Shown here in pieces: positions 17,029 to 25,112 of a stretch of DNA of 32,812 nt. How positions within the stretch are numbered: position 1 is the stretch's first letter; the number at the start of each line of letters is the position of its first letter. The DNA lies in the NCBI GenBank assembly GCA_025351245.1, contig JANXWH010000135.1, positions 1 through 32,812 on the forward strand. The letters run 5' to 3'. Source of the stretch: Chloroflexota bacterium. Lineage in GTDB: Bacteria > Chloroflexota > Limnocylindria > Limnocylindrales > CSP1-4. The translations under genes and the position numbers were made by a program. A model generated the notes under the pieces. That model was given only the letters and a program-made list of their open reading frames with translations. It was not told the DNA's origin and made no database searches.

Positions 17029-17982
17029 ATGAGCGACGCTCTCTTCGACCGCTACCGGGAGGCACTCCGGGCCGGCCACGTGGCGGTCCTGCGTGGCAGG
17101 CTCGAGGATGCCGCGGCCTCGTATCGCGAGGCTGCCGCCCTCGCGAGCGATCGCGCCGTGCCGCGCACCGCGCTCGGCTCCGTGGAGCTTCGGCTCGGCC
17201 AGCCGGACCGGGCCCTCGCCAGCTTCGACGAGGCGATCGCCCTGGCGCCTGTGGATGACGCCGCGCTCCTGGGCCGTGCCCAGGCGCTGGTGGTGCTCCA
17301 GCGGCCCGACGCCGCCGCCGCGACGTTCGATCTCCTCGCCGAGGCGCGCCGGACAGCCGGGAAGCGCTCGGATGCCTGCGACGCGCTCCGGCGCGCCCTG
17401 GAGATCCAGCCAACGGCGGGGCGCCGACAGCGCTACCAGGAGCTGACCGAAGAGCTCCGGCAGGCGGTAGGCGACGCCGAGGCCGAACGAGCGCTCGCTC
17501 GCGCGCTCCGATTTCTCGGGGTCGAGTCCGTCGACCCATCCCCCGCAGAAACGCCACTCGACGAATCGTCCCACGGGGACGCGGCCGAGCCTGAGAAGAC
17601 GGCCGACCCACTCGTGCGGCCCGCCCCCGCCGTCGACGGCGACGCGCTCGTGCTCGCGGCCGAGGAGGCGGCGGCCCGCGGGGACGCACCCGGCGCGGTG
17701 GCCGCCGCGATGGCCGCTGCACGTGCATTCCGCGCCGCGGGGCATCCCGTCGCGGCGCTCGACGCCTGCGATCGCGGTCTCGAGACGGGGCCGGACGACG
17801 TGGATCTCCACCTGCTGATCGCCGAGCTGGCATTCGAGCGCGGCGCGGTTGGGCCGGCCGGCGACACCTACCGCAACCTCCTGCGCCTCGCCGAGATCGA
17901 TGGCGATGGTGCCGCTCGTGACCGCGTCCTCGCTGCCGCCAGGGCGGCGTTCCCGGACGATCCCCGGTTCACCCCGGCCTGA
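17029..17982 (+). CDS. Tetratricopeptide-repeat protein of unknown role
   Basis: The 317-aa, Ala/Arg-rich soluble protein has no signal peptide or membrane segment. Helical repeats of TPR type cover about residues 12-145, for example RTALGSVELRLGQPDRALAS then FDEAIALAPVD. A second block lies at about 205-305 (AFRAAGHPVAALDACDRGLE and HLLIAELAFERGAVGPAGDT). An acidic, Pro/Ser-containing linker (about 165-200) joins them. TPRs bind partner proteins, but the partner cannot be told. It stands between the rpsI hairpin and the cdaA promoter, so it may be expressed alone or from the upstream operon. No catalytic motif is visible. Confidence 0.8.
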   Translation: MSDALFDRYREALRAGHVAVLRGRLEDAAASYREAAALASDRAVPRTALGSVELRLGQPDRALASFDEAIALAPVDDAALLGRAQALVVLQRPDAAAATFDLLAEARRTAGKRSDACDALRRALEIQPTAGRRQRYQELTEELRQAVGDAEAERALARALRFLGVESVDPSPAETPLDESSHGDAAEPEKTADPLVRPAPAVDGDALVLAAEEAAARGDAPGAVAAAMAAARAFRAAGHPVAALDACDRGLETGPDDVDLHLLIAELAFERGAVGPAGDTYRNLLRLAEIDGDGAARDRVLAAARAAFPDDPRFTPA

Positions 17983-18069
17983 CGTCCCGCCGACTGTGCG
18001 CCGGTTCGCCGAGCAGCACCACGCGGACAGGGCAGCGAGACCAGGCTCGGCGGTCCGGGCCGGCACCGG

Positions 18070-18078
18070 TGCTACACT
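18070..18078 (+). promoter_or_regulatory. Extended -10 promoter element of cdaA, possibly leaderless
   Basis: TGCTACACT (TG at 18070-18071, TACACT at 18073-18078) lies in the 105-nt TPR-cdaA gap. No convincing -35 hexamer was found 16-18 nt upstream, which fits an extended -10 promoter. The hexamer ends only 9 nt before the cdaA ATG at 18088, so a normal start 6-8 nt downstream would leave a leader of 1-3 nt. No Shine-Dalgarno is seen before the ATG, consistent with a leaderless mRNA. The rest of the gap (17983-18069) shows nothing recognisable. Confidence 0.5.
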
Positions 18079-18087
18079 CACCGCACG

Positions 18088-19062
18088 ATGTCGCAGCTCC
18101 TCGGGTCGCTGGTAGGACAGATCCGACCGATCACGCTCGTCGACATCGGGATCACCGCTCTCGTCATCTACTGGCTGTTCAGCCTGATCCGGGGCACGCG
18201 CGCGGTCCGTCTCGTGATCGGCGTCAGCGTCATCCTCGTGATCTACGCGGTCGCCCAGGCTGTCGGGCTGCGCCTCTTCACCCAGCTCCTCCAGGCGGGC
18301 GCCGTCGTCGGCCTTTTCGCGCTCGTGGTGGTCTTCCAGCCCGAGCTTCGCCGGGCCCTGGAGCGCATCGGGCGGGTCGGATCGTTCGCCTGGCTCGTCT
18401 CGCCGGCGGACCAGCGGCAGGCCGAGCAGATGGCCGCAGCCGTCGCGCGCGCGGCGACGCGCCTCGCGGGCGCACACTACGGGGCACTCATCGTCGTGGA
18501 ACGGGAGACCGGCCTGGAAGAGATCGCCGAGACGGGCGTGATGGTCCACGCTGATCTCTCCGCCGATCTGCTGGAGGCGATCTTCACGCCGCGCGGCGCG
18601 CTCCACGACGGCGCCGTGATCATCCGCGGCACGACCATCGTCGCTGCCGGCGCCGTTCTCCCACTCGCCGAGACGACGCTCCAGGCGGAGCGCTTCGGGA
18701 CGCGGCACCGGGCGGCGCTCGGGATCACGGAGCAGACGGACGCGCTGGTCGTCGTGGTCTCGGAGGAGTCTGGACAGGCGAGCATCGTCGAGCGTGCCCG
18801 GATCCGCCGGAACCTTGACGAGCCGCAGCTCGTGCGCGCGATCATGGCGTTGATGCTCCCGGAGCGTGCCGCCGGGGCTGCACTTCGCGGGCGGTTTCCG
18901 TCGCGGATTGGGCGCGGATCGGTCCCGCTGGGGCCGGGAGCGCTGCGCCGCGCCGCGCTGGGCGACCGTGGGCGCGCGGTCCGACGCGGCGATGAGCCCG
19001 AGCCCGTCGTCGGCGAGGTTCGCGACGACGCGGACCCGGCGGCCGCCGGGGCGGGTCGCTGA
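18088..19062 (+). CDS. cdaA: Diadenylate cyclase CdaA (c-di-AMP synthase)
   Basis: The enzyme joins two ATP to form cyclic di-AMP. Three hydrophobic helices (about residues 15-33, 40-60 and 66-84) anchor it in the membrane. The DAC domain follows, with the catalytic motifs DGA (174-176, in RGALHDGAVIIRG) and RHR (206-208, in GTRHRAALGITEQTDA). It ends with a basic, low-complexity tail from about 260 that makes it about 50 aa longer than the common 270-280. It is followed after 5 nt by cdaR and then glmM, the known CdaA operon partners. c-di-AMP controls potassium and osmotic balance and cell-wall state in bacteria that make it. Confidence 0.95.
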   Translation: MSQLLGSLVGQIRPITLVDIGITALVIYWLFSLIRGTRAVRLVIGVSVILVIYAVAQAVGLRLFTQLLQAGAVVGLFALVVVFQPELRRALERIGRVGSFAWLVSPADQRQAEQMAAAVARAATRLAGAHYGALIVVERETGLEEIAETGVMVHADLSADLLEAIFTPRGALHDGAVIIRGTTIVAAGAVLPLAETTLQAERFGTRHRAALGITEQTDALVVVVSEESGQASIVERARIRRNLDEPQLVRAIMALMLPERAAGAALRGRFPSRIGRGSVPLGPGALRRAALGDRGRAVRRGDEPEPVVGEVRDDADPAAAGAGR

Positions 19063-19067
19063 GCATC

Positions 19068-20351
19068 GTGCGTCGGATCGTCGGCTTCGTCTTCCACAAC
19101 TGGCCGCTCAAGCTCGCGGCGATCCTCCTCGCCACGCTCCTCTACGCGGGGCTCATCGTCTCCGCCAGCGCGGAGACGTTCCCGGGGCGAATCCCGATCC
19201 AGGTCCTCAACCAGCCGGGCAACGCGTTCATCATCGGCAACCTCGAGGACGTCACGTCCATCCGCTACCTCGCGGTCGGGACCAACCGGACGACCGTGCT
19301 CCCGGCCAGCTTCACCGCGACGATCGATCTCGCCGGGGTGCCGGTGGCGGCCGGCTCGCCACCGGTGAGCGTGCCGGTCATCGTCCGCGCGACGGACCCG
19401 GGCAGCATCCAGGTGATCGACTTCAGCCCGTCGCGGATCCAGGTCCGGCTCGATCCCCTCACCAGCAAGGTGGTCCCCGTGCAGGTCGACCGCGGGACCG
19501 TCCCCGAGGGCCTTGACGTGCGCCAGCCGGTCGTGTCCCAGGAGAGCGTGACGGTCTCCGGTCCGGAATCCTCGGTCGTGCTCGTGGCCGCGGCGGAGGC
19601 GCGCGTCCGAATCCAGCCGTCAGGCATCGACGTCAACCAGGTCGTGGACCTCGTGGCCGTCGACGCGCGCGGCGACGTACTCCCGACGGTCGAGCTGCTG
19701 CCCAGCTCGGTCCGGGTGACGATCCAGATCGGCAGCCAGCTCGCGACCCGGGCCCTGCCCATCAACCCCGTCGTCGCGGGCCGCCCGGATGCCGGAGTGG
19801 TCGTCACGGGGATCACGGCCGCGCCCCAGCTCGTGACGGTCGAGGCCGAGTCGGCGGTGCTCGCCACCCTCGTGAAGATCGACACGCAACCGGTGTCGAT
19901 CGCCGGCGCGACGGCCGACGTCGTCGCCGACGTCAAGCTGGACCTCCCGCCCGGCGTCTCCGCCCTCGGGGTCACCACTGCCCGGGTGACGGTGTCGCTC
20001 CGCCCGCAGCTCGGTACACGGTCATTCCAGCTGGGGGTCGGGTTGCGAAACGCGGATGCCACAACCCGCTACGATCTGGGCACCGGCAAGGTCGTCGTGA
20101 CCGTCGGCGGTCCGCTCACGGCACTCAATGCGCTCGACGGGGCCGCGCTCGTGGCGACCGTTGACGTGGCGGGGCTGAGCCCGGGCAGGCACACCCTCGC
20201 GGCCGAGGTTCGGCTACCGACCGGCCTGACCGTCGTCGCAGGGTCACCCCTGGAGGTCACTGTCAGCGTGACGCCCGCGCCCACCTCGTCGCCGTCGCTC
20301 GCGCCAACCTCGTCGCCGTCGCTCGCGCCAATCCCCCCCGCTGTGCCGTGA
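19068..20351 (+). CDS. cdaR: YbbR-domain protein, CdaA regulator CdaR
   Basis: The 427-aa product starts at GTG with RRIVGFVFHNWPLKLAAILL. It has one N-terminal membrane helix (about 13-33) and then a long extracytoplasmic, beta-rich region of four or so YbbR repeats (segments such as VPVQVDRGTVPEGLDVRQPV and ARVTVSLRPQLGTRSFQLGV). YbbR proteins bind CdaA across the membrane and modulate c-di-AMP synthesis. The C-terminus has a Ser/Pro-rich tail with two identical TSSPSLAP units. The stop overlaps the glmM GTG by 4 nt. No cysteines or enzyme motifs are evident. Confidence 0.9.
   Translation: MRRIVGFVFHNWPLKLAAILLATLLYAGLIVSASAETFPGRIPIQVLNQPGNAFIIGNLEDVTSIRYLAVGTNRTTVLPASFTATIDLAGVPVAAGSPPVSVPVIVRATDPGSIQVIDFSPSRIQVRLDPLTSKVVPVQVDRGTVPEGLDVRQPVVSQESVTVSGPESSVVLVAAAEARVRIQPSGIDVNQVVDLVAVDARGDVLPTVELLPSSVRVTIQIGSQLATRALPINPVVAGRPDAGVVVTGITAAPQLVTVEAESAVLATLVKIDTQPVSIAGATADVVADVKLDLPPGVSALGVTTARVTVSLRPQLGTRSFQLGVGLRNADATTRYDLGTGKVVVTVGGPLTALNALDGAALVATVDVAGLSPGRHTLAAEVRLPTGLTVVAGSPLEVTVSVTPAPTSSPSLAPTSSPSLAPIPPAVP
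20283..20330 (+). repeat. Two perfect 24-bp tandem repeats in the cdaR tail
   Basis: The unit ACCTCGTCGCCGTCGCTC + GCGCCA occurs twice back to back (20283-20306 and 20307-20330) with no mismatch. It is in frame and encodes TSSPSLAP twice. The length is a multiple of three, so unit gain or loss would keep the frame and change only the length of the extracytoplasmic tail. Confidence 0.9.
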
Positions 20352-21685
20352 CGATGGGACGACTGTTCGGCACCGACGGGATTCGCGGGGTTGCCAATGT
20401 CGACCTCCGGCCGACGATGGCCTACGCCCTGGGGCGGGCCACCGCCCACGAGCTCGTGGGAGCGGGCGGGAGCCTGGTCGTGGGCCGTGACACGCGGCGT
20501 TCCGGGCAGATGTTCGTCGCCGCGATCGCGGCCGGGGCTGCCAGCCTCGGCGCGGACGTGCACGACGCGGGCGTGCTCCCAACGCCGGCGCTCGCGTACC
20601 TGGCGGGGACCGGCTCGTTCGCGGCCGGGATCATGGTCTCGGCCTCCCACAACCCGGCCGACGACAACGGACTCAAGGTTCTGGATGGCCGCGGTTTCAA
20701 GCTCGACGACGCGGAGGAGGAGCGCCTCGAACAGCTCATCTGGCGGACCGAGGAGCTGGGCGGCCCGCGAAACGGTGGGATCGGGCGGATGTTCGAGGCG
20801 ACGGCCCTCGTGGACCGCTACCGGGCCGATCGGCTACGCCTGGCCGCCGCGACGCAGTGCCGCCTCCACCTTGTGCTCGACTGCGCGAATGGTTCCGGTG
20901 GCGTGACGGCCCCGGAGATCCTCGTCGCGACGGGAGCCCGGGTGGACGTGCTCCACAACGATCCGGACGGGGAGAACATCAACGTTCACTGCGGCGCCAC
21001 CGCGCCCGCCGACCTGGCCGAACAGGTGGTCGCCCGGGGCGCCGACCTGGGCTTCGCGCTCGACGGCGACGCCGATCGCCTCGTCGTGGTCGACCGTCAC
21101 GGGCAGGTCGTCGACGGCGACCAGCTGCTGGGGCTCTGCGCGCTCGATCGACTGACCCGCGGCGCGCTCACCGGCGGGATCCTCGTCGTCACCGTCCTCT
21201 CGAACGGGGGCCTCGAGGCGGCCCTCGGCGCCGCGGGCGGGCAGGTCGTCCGGACGCCGGTCGGGGACAAGTACATCCTCGAGGGGATGCAGGTGACCGG
21301 CGCGAACCTCGGTGGCGAGAAGAGCGGCCACGTCATCGTCCTGGACCACGCGACGTCGGGCGACGGGCTCGTGACCGCGCTCGAGGTCCTCGGGATCGTC
21401 GGCCGGACCGGCCGTCCGATCGACGAGCTGGCGGCCCAGGTGCCGCTCTTTCCGCAGGAGCAACGTGCCATCCGCGTCCGTCACAAGGAGCAGTGGGAGG
21501 CGGATCCTGAGCTGCGGCGCGCGATCGCCGCCGCGGAGGCCCGCCTCCCGATCGGCGGTCGCATCCTCGTTCGACCGTCGGGCACCGAGCCCGCGCTGCG
21601 CGTCATGGTGGAGGGCCCGGACCCGGAAATCGTCGGAGTGCTCGCCGACGAGCTCGCGGCGCTGGCGGGCGACCGCCTAAACTAG
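20348..21685 (+). CDS. glmM: Phosphoglucosamine mutase
   Basis: The enzyme converts glucosamine-6-phosphate to glucosamine-1-phosphate for UDP-GlcNAc and peptidoglycan. At 445 aa it has the usual length. The start region GRLFGTDGIRG, phosphoserine loop SASHNPADDNGLK (active Ser about residue 100), metal loop LDGDADRLVVVD, sugar-binding GEKSGHVI and phosphate loop RPSGTEPALRV are all intact. The start can be GTG 20348 (overlapping cdaR by 4 nt) or ATG 20354. Its place after cdaA-cdaR matches the operon in which GlmM and CdaA are known to interact. Confidence 0.96.
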   Translation: MTMGRLFGTDGIRGVANVDLRPTMAYALGRATAHELVGAGGSLVVGRDTRRSGQMFVAAIAAGAASLGADVHDAGVLPTPALAYLAGTGSFAAGIMVSASHNPADDNGLKVLDGRGFKLDDAEEERLEQLIWRTEELGGPRNGGIGRMFEATALVDRYRADRLRLAAATQCRLHLVLDCANGSGGVTAPEILVATGARVDVLHNDPDGENINVHCGATAPADLAEQVVARGADLGFALDGDADRLVVVDRHGQVVDGDQLLGLCALDRLTRGALTGGILVVTVLSNGGLEAALGAAGGQVVRTPVGDKYILEGMQVTGANLGGEKSGHVIVLDHATSGDGLVTALEVLGIVGRTGRPIDELAAQVPLFPQEQRAIRVRHKEQWEADPELRRAIAAAEARLPIGGRILVRPSGTEPALRVMVEGPDPEIVGVLADELAALAGDRLN

Positions 21686-21733
21686 CCCGGCGGCCATCGA
21701 GGTCCGGTTGGCGCAACGGAGGCACTCGACGGC

Positions 21734-23563
21734 ATGTGCGGCATCGTTGGTTACACGGGTCCCAGGGCGGCCGGACCGATCCTTCTCGAGGGGCTTCGGC
21801 GCCTCGAGTACCGCGGCTACGACTCGGCCGGGATCGCCCTGGTCACCGAGTCCGGCGAGCTCTTCGTCGAGAAGCGGGCGGGCAAGCTGGCCAACCTCAG
21901 GACGGCGCTCCTCGACCGGACGCCGAGCGCGGGAATCGGCCTCGCCCATACCCGGTGGGCGACCCACGGCCGCCCGAACGACCTCAACGCCCATCCGCAC
22001 GTGGACTGCACGGGCAGCATCACTGTCGTTCACAACGGGATCATCGAGAACTTCCGCGAGCTGCGCGACGGGCTGGAGTCGCGCGGGCACGTGCTCAGCT
22101 CGGAGACCGACACGGAGGCGCTGGCGCACCTCGTGGAGGAGGCGTACGCGGGCGACCTCGCGGACGCCGTCCGGGCCGCCCTGGCGCGGGTCCAGGGCGC
22201 CTACGCGGTGGCCGTCATGCACCGCGGCGAGCCGGACCGGCTCGTGGGGGCCAGGCAGAATGTGCCGCTCGTCGTGGGGCTCGGGGACGGCGAGGCGTTC
22301 ATCGCCTCCGACGTCGCGGCGATCCTTGCTCACACGGACCGGGTGATCTTCCTCGAGGACGGCGACGTCGTCGACCTCCGCCCAACGGGCGCCACGATCA
22401 CGGCCGTCGACGGGGCGCCGCTCGAGCGGCTCGTGACCCGGGTGGACTGGACTCCGGAGGCCGCCGAGAAGGGCGGCTTCGATCACTTCATGCTCAAGGA
22501 GATCCACGAGCAGCCGCAGGCGCTCCGGCAATGCCTTGCCGGGCGGCTCGGCCCCGACGGCACGGTCCGCACCGACGAGCTGGCGGGGGTGGCCGCGGCG
22601 CTGGCGGGCGTGGATCGCGTGGAGTTCGTGGCCTGCGGCAGTGCCTCCTATGCCGCCCTGGTCGGCGCGGCCGCGGTCCAGGAGTGGACCGGCCTGCCGG
22701 CGCGCGTGACCGTGGGGTCGGAGTTCCGCTACAGCCCGCCGCCGCTGGACGGCCGGACCCTGGTGATCGCCGTGACGCAGTCCGGCGAGACGGCCGACAC
22801 GATCGCCCCGACCCGCTTCGCGCGCGAGCAGGGCTGCCCGATCATCGCGGTGACGAACACGGTCGGGTCGGCCATCACCCGCGAGGCCGACGCGGTCCTC
22901 TTCCTCCAGGCAGGCCCCGAGGTCGCAGTCGCCGCGTCGAAGACGTTCACCACCCAGGTCCTGACGCTGGTCCTTGTTGCGGCCCAGATCGCCCGGCTCC
23001 GCGGCACGCTCGATCCGGAGGTCGAGGCGGTGCTCGTCGGAGACCTGCGGGCGCTCCCGGACGCCGCCCAGCGCGCGCTCGACGCGGCCAGCGGGGTGGC
23101 CGAGATCGCCCGCCGGTACGTCAACTCCCGGGGCTTCATGTTCGTCGGGCGCGGCTACACGTACCCGACCGCGATGGAGGGCGCGCTGAAGCTCAAGGAG
23201 GTCAGCTACCTGCACGCGGAGGGCTATGCGGCAGGGGAGCTCAAGCACGGGCCGATCAGCCTGCTCGACGCGGAGTGTCCGCTGGTGGCGGTCGCGACGC
23301 GCTCTGCGGTCTACGACAAGCTGGTCAGCAACATCATGGAGGGCCGGGCTCGCGACGCGCGGGTGATCGCGGTGGCAACCGAGGGCGACGACCAGATCGC
23401 GCGGTTCGCCGACGACGTCATGTGGGTGCCGCCGACCAACGAGATGCTCGGGCCGATCCTCGCCATCATCCCCCTCCAGCTGTTCGCGTACCACGCCGCG
23501 GTCGCCCGCGGGACCGACGTGGACCAGCCGCGCAATCTCGCGAAGTCGGTCACGGTCGAGTAG
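21734..23563 (+). CDS. glmS: Glutamine-fructose-6-phosphate aminotransferase (isomerizing)
   Basis: The 609-aa enzyme makes glucosamine-6-phosphate from fructose-6-phosphate and glutamine. The N-terminal glutaminase domain starts with MCGIVGYTGPRAAGPILLEG, where Cys2 is the nucleophile after Met removal. It continues with HTRWATHGRPNDLNAHPHVD. Two SIS domains follow (VACGSASYAALVGAAAVQEW and GRGYTYPTAMEGALKLKEVS). The tail RNLAKSVTVE carries the conserved active-site Lys. It follows glmM by 48 nt, so the two consecutive steps are adjacent. The gap is too short for a glmS ribozyme. Confidence 0.98.
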   Translation: MCGIVGYTGPRAAGPILLEGLRRLEYRGYDSAGIALVTESGELFVEKRAGKLANLRTALLDRTPSAGIGLAHTRWATHGRPNDLNAHPHVDCTGSITVVHNGIIENFRELRDGLESRGHVLSSETDTEALAHLVEEAYAGDLADAVRAALARVQGAYAVAVMHRGEPDRLVGARQNVPLVVGLGDGEAFIASDVAAILAHTDRVIFLEDGDVVDLRPTGATITAVDGAPLERLVTRVDWTPEAAEKGGFDHFMLKEIHEQPQALRQCLAGRLGPDGTVRTDELAGVAAALAGVDRVEFVACGSASYAALVGAAAVQEWTGLPARVTVGSEFRYSPPPLDGRTLVIAVTQSGETADTIAPTRFAREQGCPIIAVTNTVGSAITREADAVLFLQAGPEVAVAASKTFTTQVLTLVLVAAQIARLRGTLDPEVEAVLVGDLRALPDAAQRALDAASGVAEIARRYVNSRGFMFVGRGYTYPTAMEGALKLKEVSYLHAEGYAAGELKHGPISLLDAECPLVAVATRSAVYDKLVSNIMEGRARDARVIAVATEGDDQIARFADDVMWVPPTNEMLGPILAIIPLQLFAYHAAVARGTDVDQPRNLAKSVTVE

Positions 23564-23566
23564 CCC

Positions 23567-24115
23567 GTGGCCGCGTCGGTCCCGCGGGTCCCGGACGGGA
23601 CCGCCGAGCTCGGGCTCGACATCATCCGCGTCGAGCGGATCGGCGATGCCCTCGCGCGCTTCGGGGACCGCTTCATCCGGCGCGTGCTCACGCCGCGTGA
23701 GGCTGCCTACGTGCGCGGTCGCCCCGAGACCTTTGCCGGTCGATGGGCTGCCAAGGAGGCGGTCAGCAAGGTGCTCGGGCTCGGCGTCCGGGGAATCGGC
23801 TGGCTCGACATCGAGATCGAGCGACTGCCGACCGGCCAGCCGGCGGTCCGTCTCCACGGGCGGGCGGCCGCTCGCGCCGATCAGCTCGGGCTGGCGCGGA
23901 TCGCCGTCAGCATCACCCACGAGCGCGAGTACGCTCTCGCCATCGCGTTCGGGGTCCGTACCTCCGGCGGCCGCTACGTCTTCCCGCCGGACATCGACGA
24001 GCGCCTGGGCGAGCGCGAGGCGGCGCTGCTCCGCCGGATGGAGCGCATCCGCGGGCTGGGCCGGGAGGCGGCGGCGCTCGCCGCCGCGGCGGAGGAGGCA
24101 AGCGCCGATGCATGA
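23567..24115 (+). CDS. acpS: Holo-[acyl-carrier-protein] synthase with C-terminal extension
   Basis: AcpS transfers 4'-phosphopantetheine from CoA to acyl carrier protein. Core motifs are GLDIIRVERI with metal ligand Asp18, and FAGRWAAKEAVSKVLG with Glu64. SITHEREYALAIAFGV near 115-130 closes the usual fold. The protein is 182 aa, while AcpS is usually 115-130. The extra 50 residues form a charged, likely helical tail (ERLGEREAALLRRMERIRGL then an Ala-rich end). It begins with GTG 3 nt after glmS and overlaps nnrD by 8 nt, so the tail is real coding sequence unless a frameshift occurred. Confidence 0.93.
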   Translation: MAASVPRVPDGTAELGLDIIRVERIGDALARFGDRFIRRVLTPREAAYVRGRPETFAGRWAAKEAVSKVLGLGVRGIGWLDIEIERLPTGQPAVRLHGRAAARADQLGLARIAVSITHEREYALAIAFGVRTSGGRYVFPPDIDERLGEREAALLRRMERIRGLGREAAALAAAAEEASADA

Positions 24116-25112
24116 GCATCCCGTCCCGGCCGAGGCGGTCCGGCCCGACGCCGAGCGCCTCGACGACCGGAGCGCCGGCATCCTGCTGCCGGAGCGGCCC
24201 GGCCGCGGCCACAAGGGCACGTTCGGCAAGCTGCTCGTCGTGGCGGGGTCACTCGACTACGCGGGTGCAGCCCTCCTGGTGTGCCAGGCGGCGGGCCGGG
24301 CCGGCGCGGGGCTCGTCACGCTCGCCGTGCCCGAGTCACTCCAGCCGCTCTTCGCGGCGAAGGTTGTCGAGGCGACCACGCTCGCGCTCGCCGAGGACGA
24401 CGTCGAGGAGGTGGACCCGGAGCCCGCCCTGGCGCGGATCCTCGACCATGAGCACGACGCCCTCGTCGTCGGCCCCGGGCTGCGGCCGTCGCTCGCCTCC
24501 GCCGAGCTGATCCGCGGCATCCTCGCGGCGGGCGCCGGGGACGACGCCAGCCCGGCAGTCGTCGACGCGGAGGCCCTCCGGTCGCTCGCCGCCGAGGATG
24601 GCTGGTGGGAAGGCGTGGTCCGGCCATGCGTCCTCACGCCGCACGCGGGCGAGTTCAGCCGCCTGCGGGCGGCCGGCGGTCTCGGACCGGGGGCCGACGG
24701 GGACCTCGTCGGCGACGATGCCGCCCGGCTCACCGCAGCCCGCGAAGCGGCCCGCACCTGGGGCCACGTGGTGGTGCTCAAGGGAGCGCACACGGTGATC
24801 GCGGCCCCGGACGGATCGGCCGCCGTGGCGACGTTCGAGAACCCGGCCCTCGCCACGGGCGGCACGGGCGACGTCCTGGCGGGGACGATCGGCGGCCTGC
24901 TGGCTCAGGGCCTTGCCCCGTATTCGGCGGCGCGTCTGGGCGTCCATCTGCACGGGATGGCCGGCGAGGCTGTCCGGCATCGCGTTGGCGACGCCGGGCT
25001 CCTGGCGGGCGACCTGCCGTTCGAGATCGCCCGCGCGCGCCACCGGCTGACCGCCGACGCCGCGCGCCGCGCAGGCGCCGGCGCGCTCGGCTTTGGGCGG
25101 CCCGCCGGATGA
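24108..25112 (+). CDS. nnrD: ADP-dependent (S)-NAD(P)H-hydrate dehydratase
   Basis: The ORF-track start (23646) lies inside acpS. The ATG at 24108, overlapping acpS by 8 nt, gives 334 aa. The ribokinase-like fold of the YjeF C-terminal family is clear: HKGTFGKLLVVAGSLDYAGA near residue 35, VLTPHAGEFSRL near 175, VVVLKGAHTVIAAPDG, and the signature GGTGDVLAGTIGGLLAQG (251-268) with the catalytic Asp. It repairs damaged, hydrated NADH and NADPH. The N-terminal epimerase domain found in many bacterial Nnr fusions is absent, so an epimerase should be encoded elsewhere. Confidence 0.93.
   Translation: MHEHPVPAEAVRPDAERLDDRSAGILLPERPGRGHKGTFGKLLVVAGSLDYAGAALLVCQAAGRAGAGLVTLAVPESLQPLFAAKVVEATTLALAEDDVEEVDPEPALARILDHEHDALVVGPGLRPSLASAELIRGILAAGAGDDASPAVVDAEALRSLAAEDGWWEGVVRPCVLTPHAGEFSRLRAAGGLGPGADGDLVGDDAARLTAAREAARTWGHVVVLKGAHTVIAAPDGSAAVATFENPALATGGTGDVLAGTIGGLLAQGLAPYSAARLGVHLHGMAGEAVRHRVGDAGLLAGDLPFEIARARHRLTADAARRAGAGALGFGRPAG

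Noticed and set aside
16771-18708. 645-aa frame on the - strand across the rpsI-TPR-cdaA region
   Set aside because: It spans a hairpin, two intergenic gaps and three + strand genes. Composition and lack of motifs indicate a shadow.
21678-21683. TAAACT -10-like hexamer at the glmM stop as a glmS promoter
   Set aside because: It consists of the last glmM codons and the stop, has no TG extension and no -35 at usual spacing.
21686-21733. glmS ribozyme or c-di-AMP riboswitch before glmS
   Set aside because: The gap is only 48 nt, far too short for either structured RNA, and no conserved core is seen.
21677-24229. 850-aa frame on the - strand over glmS and acpS
   Set aside because: Opposite an unmistakable glmS. 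It has Arg/Asp/Val-rich composition and no motifs.
24605-25108. 168-codon N-terminal extension of alr in the ORF track
   Set aside because: It lies wholly inside nnrD in another frame and is Arg/Gly-rich. The family N-terminus fits ATG 25109.
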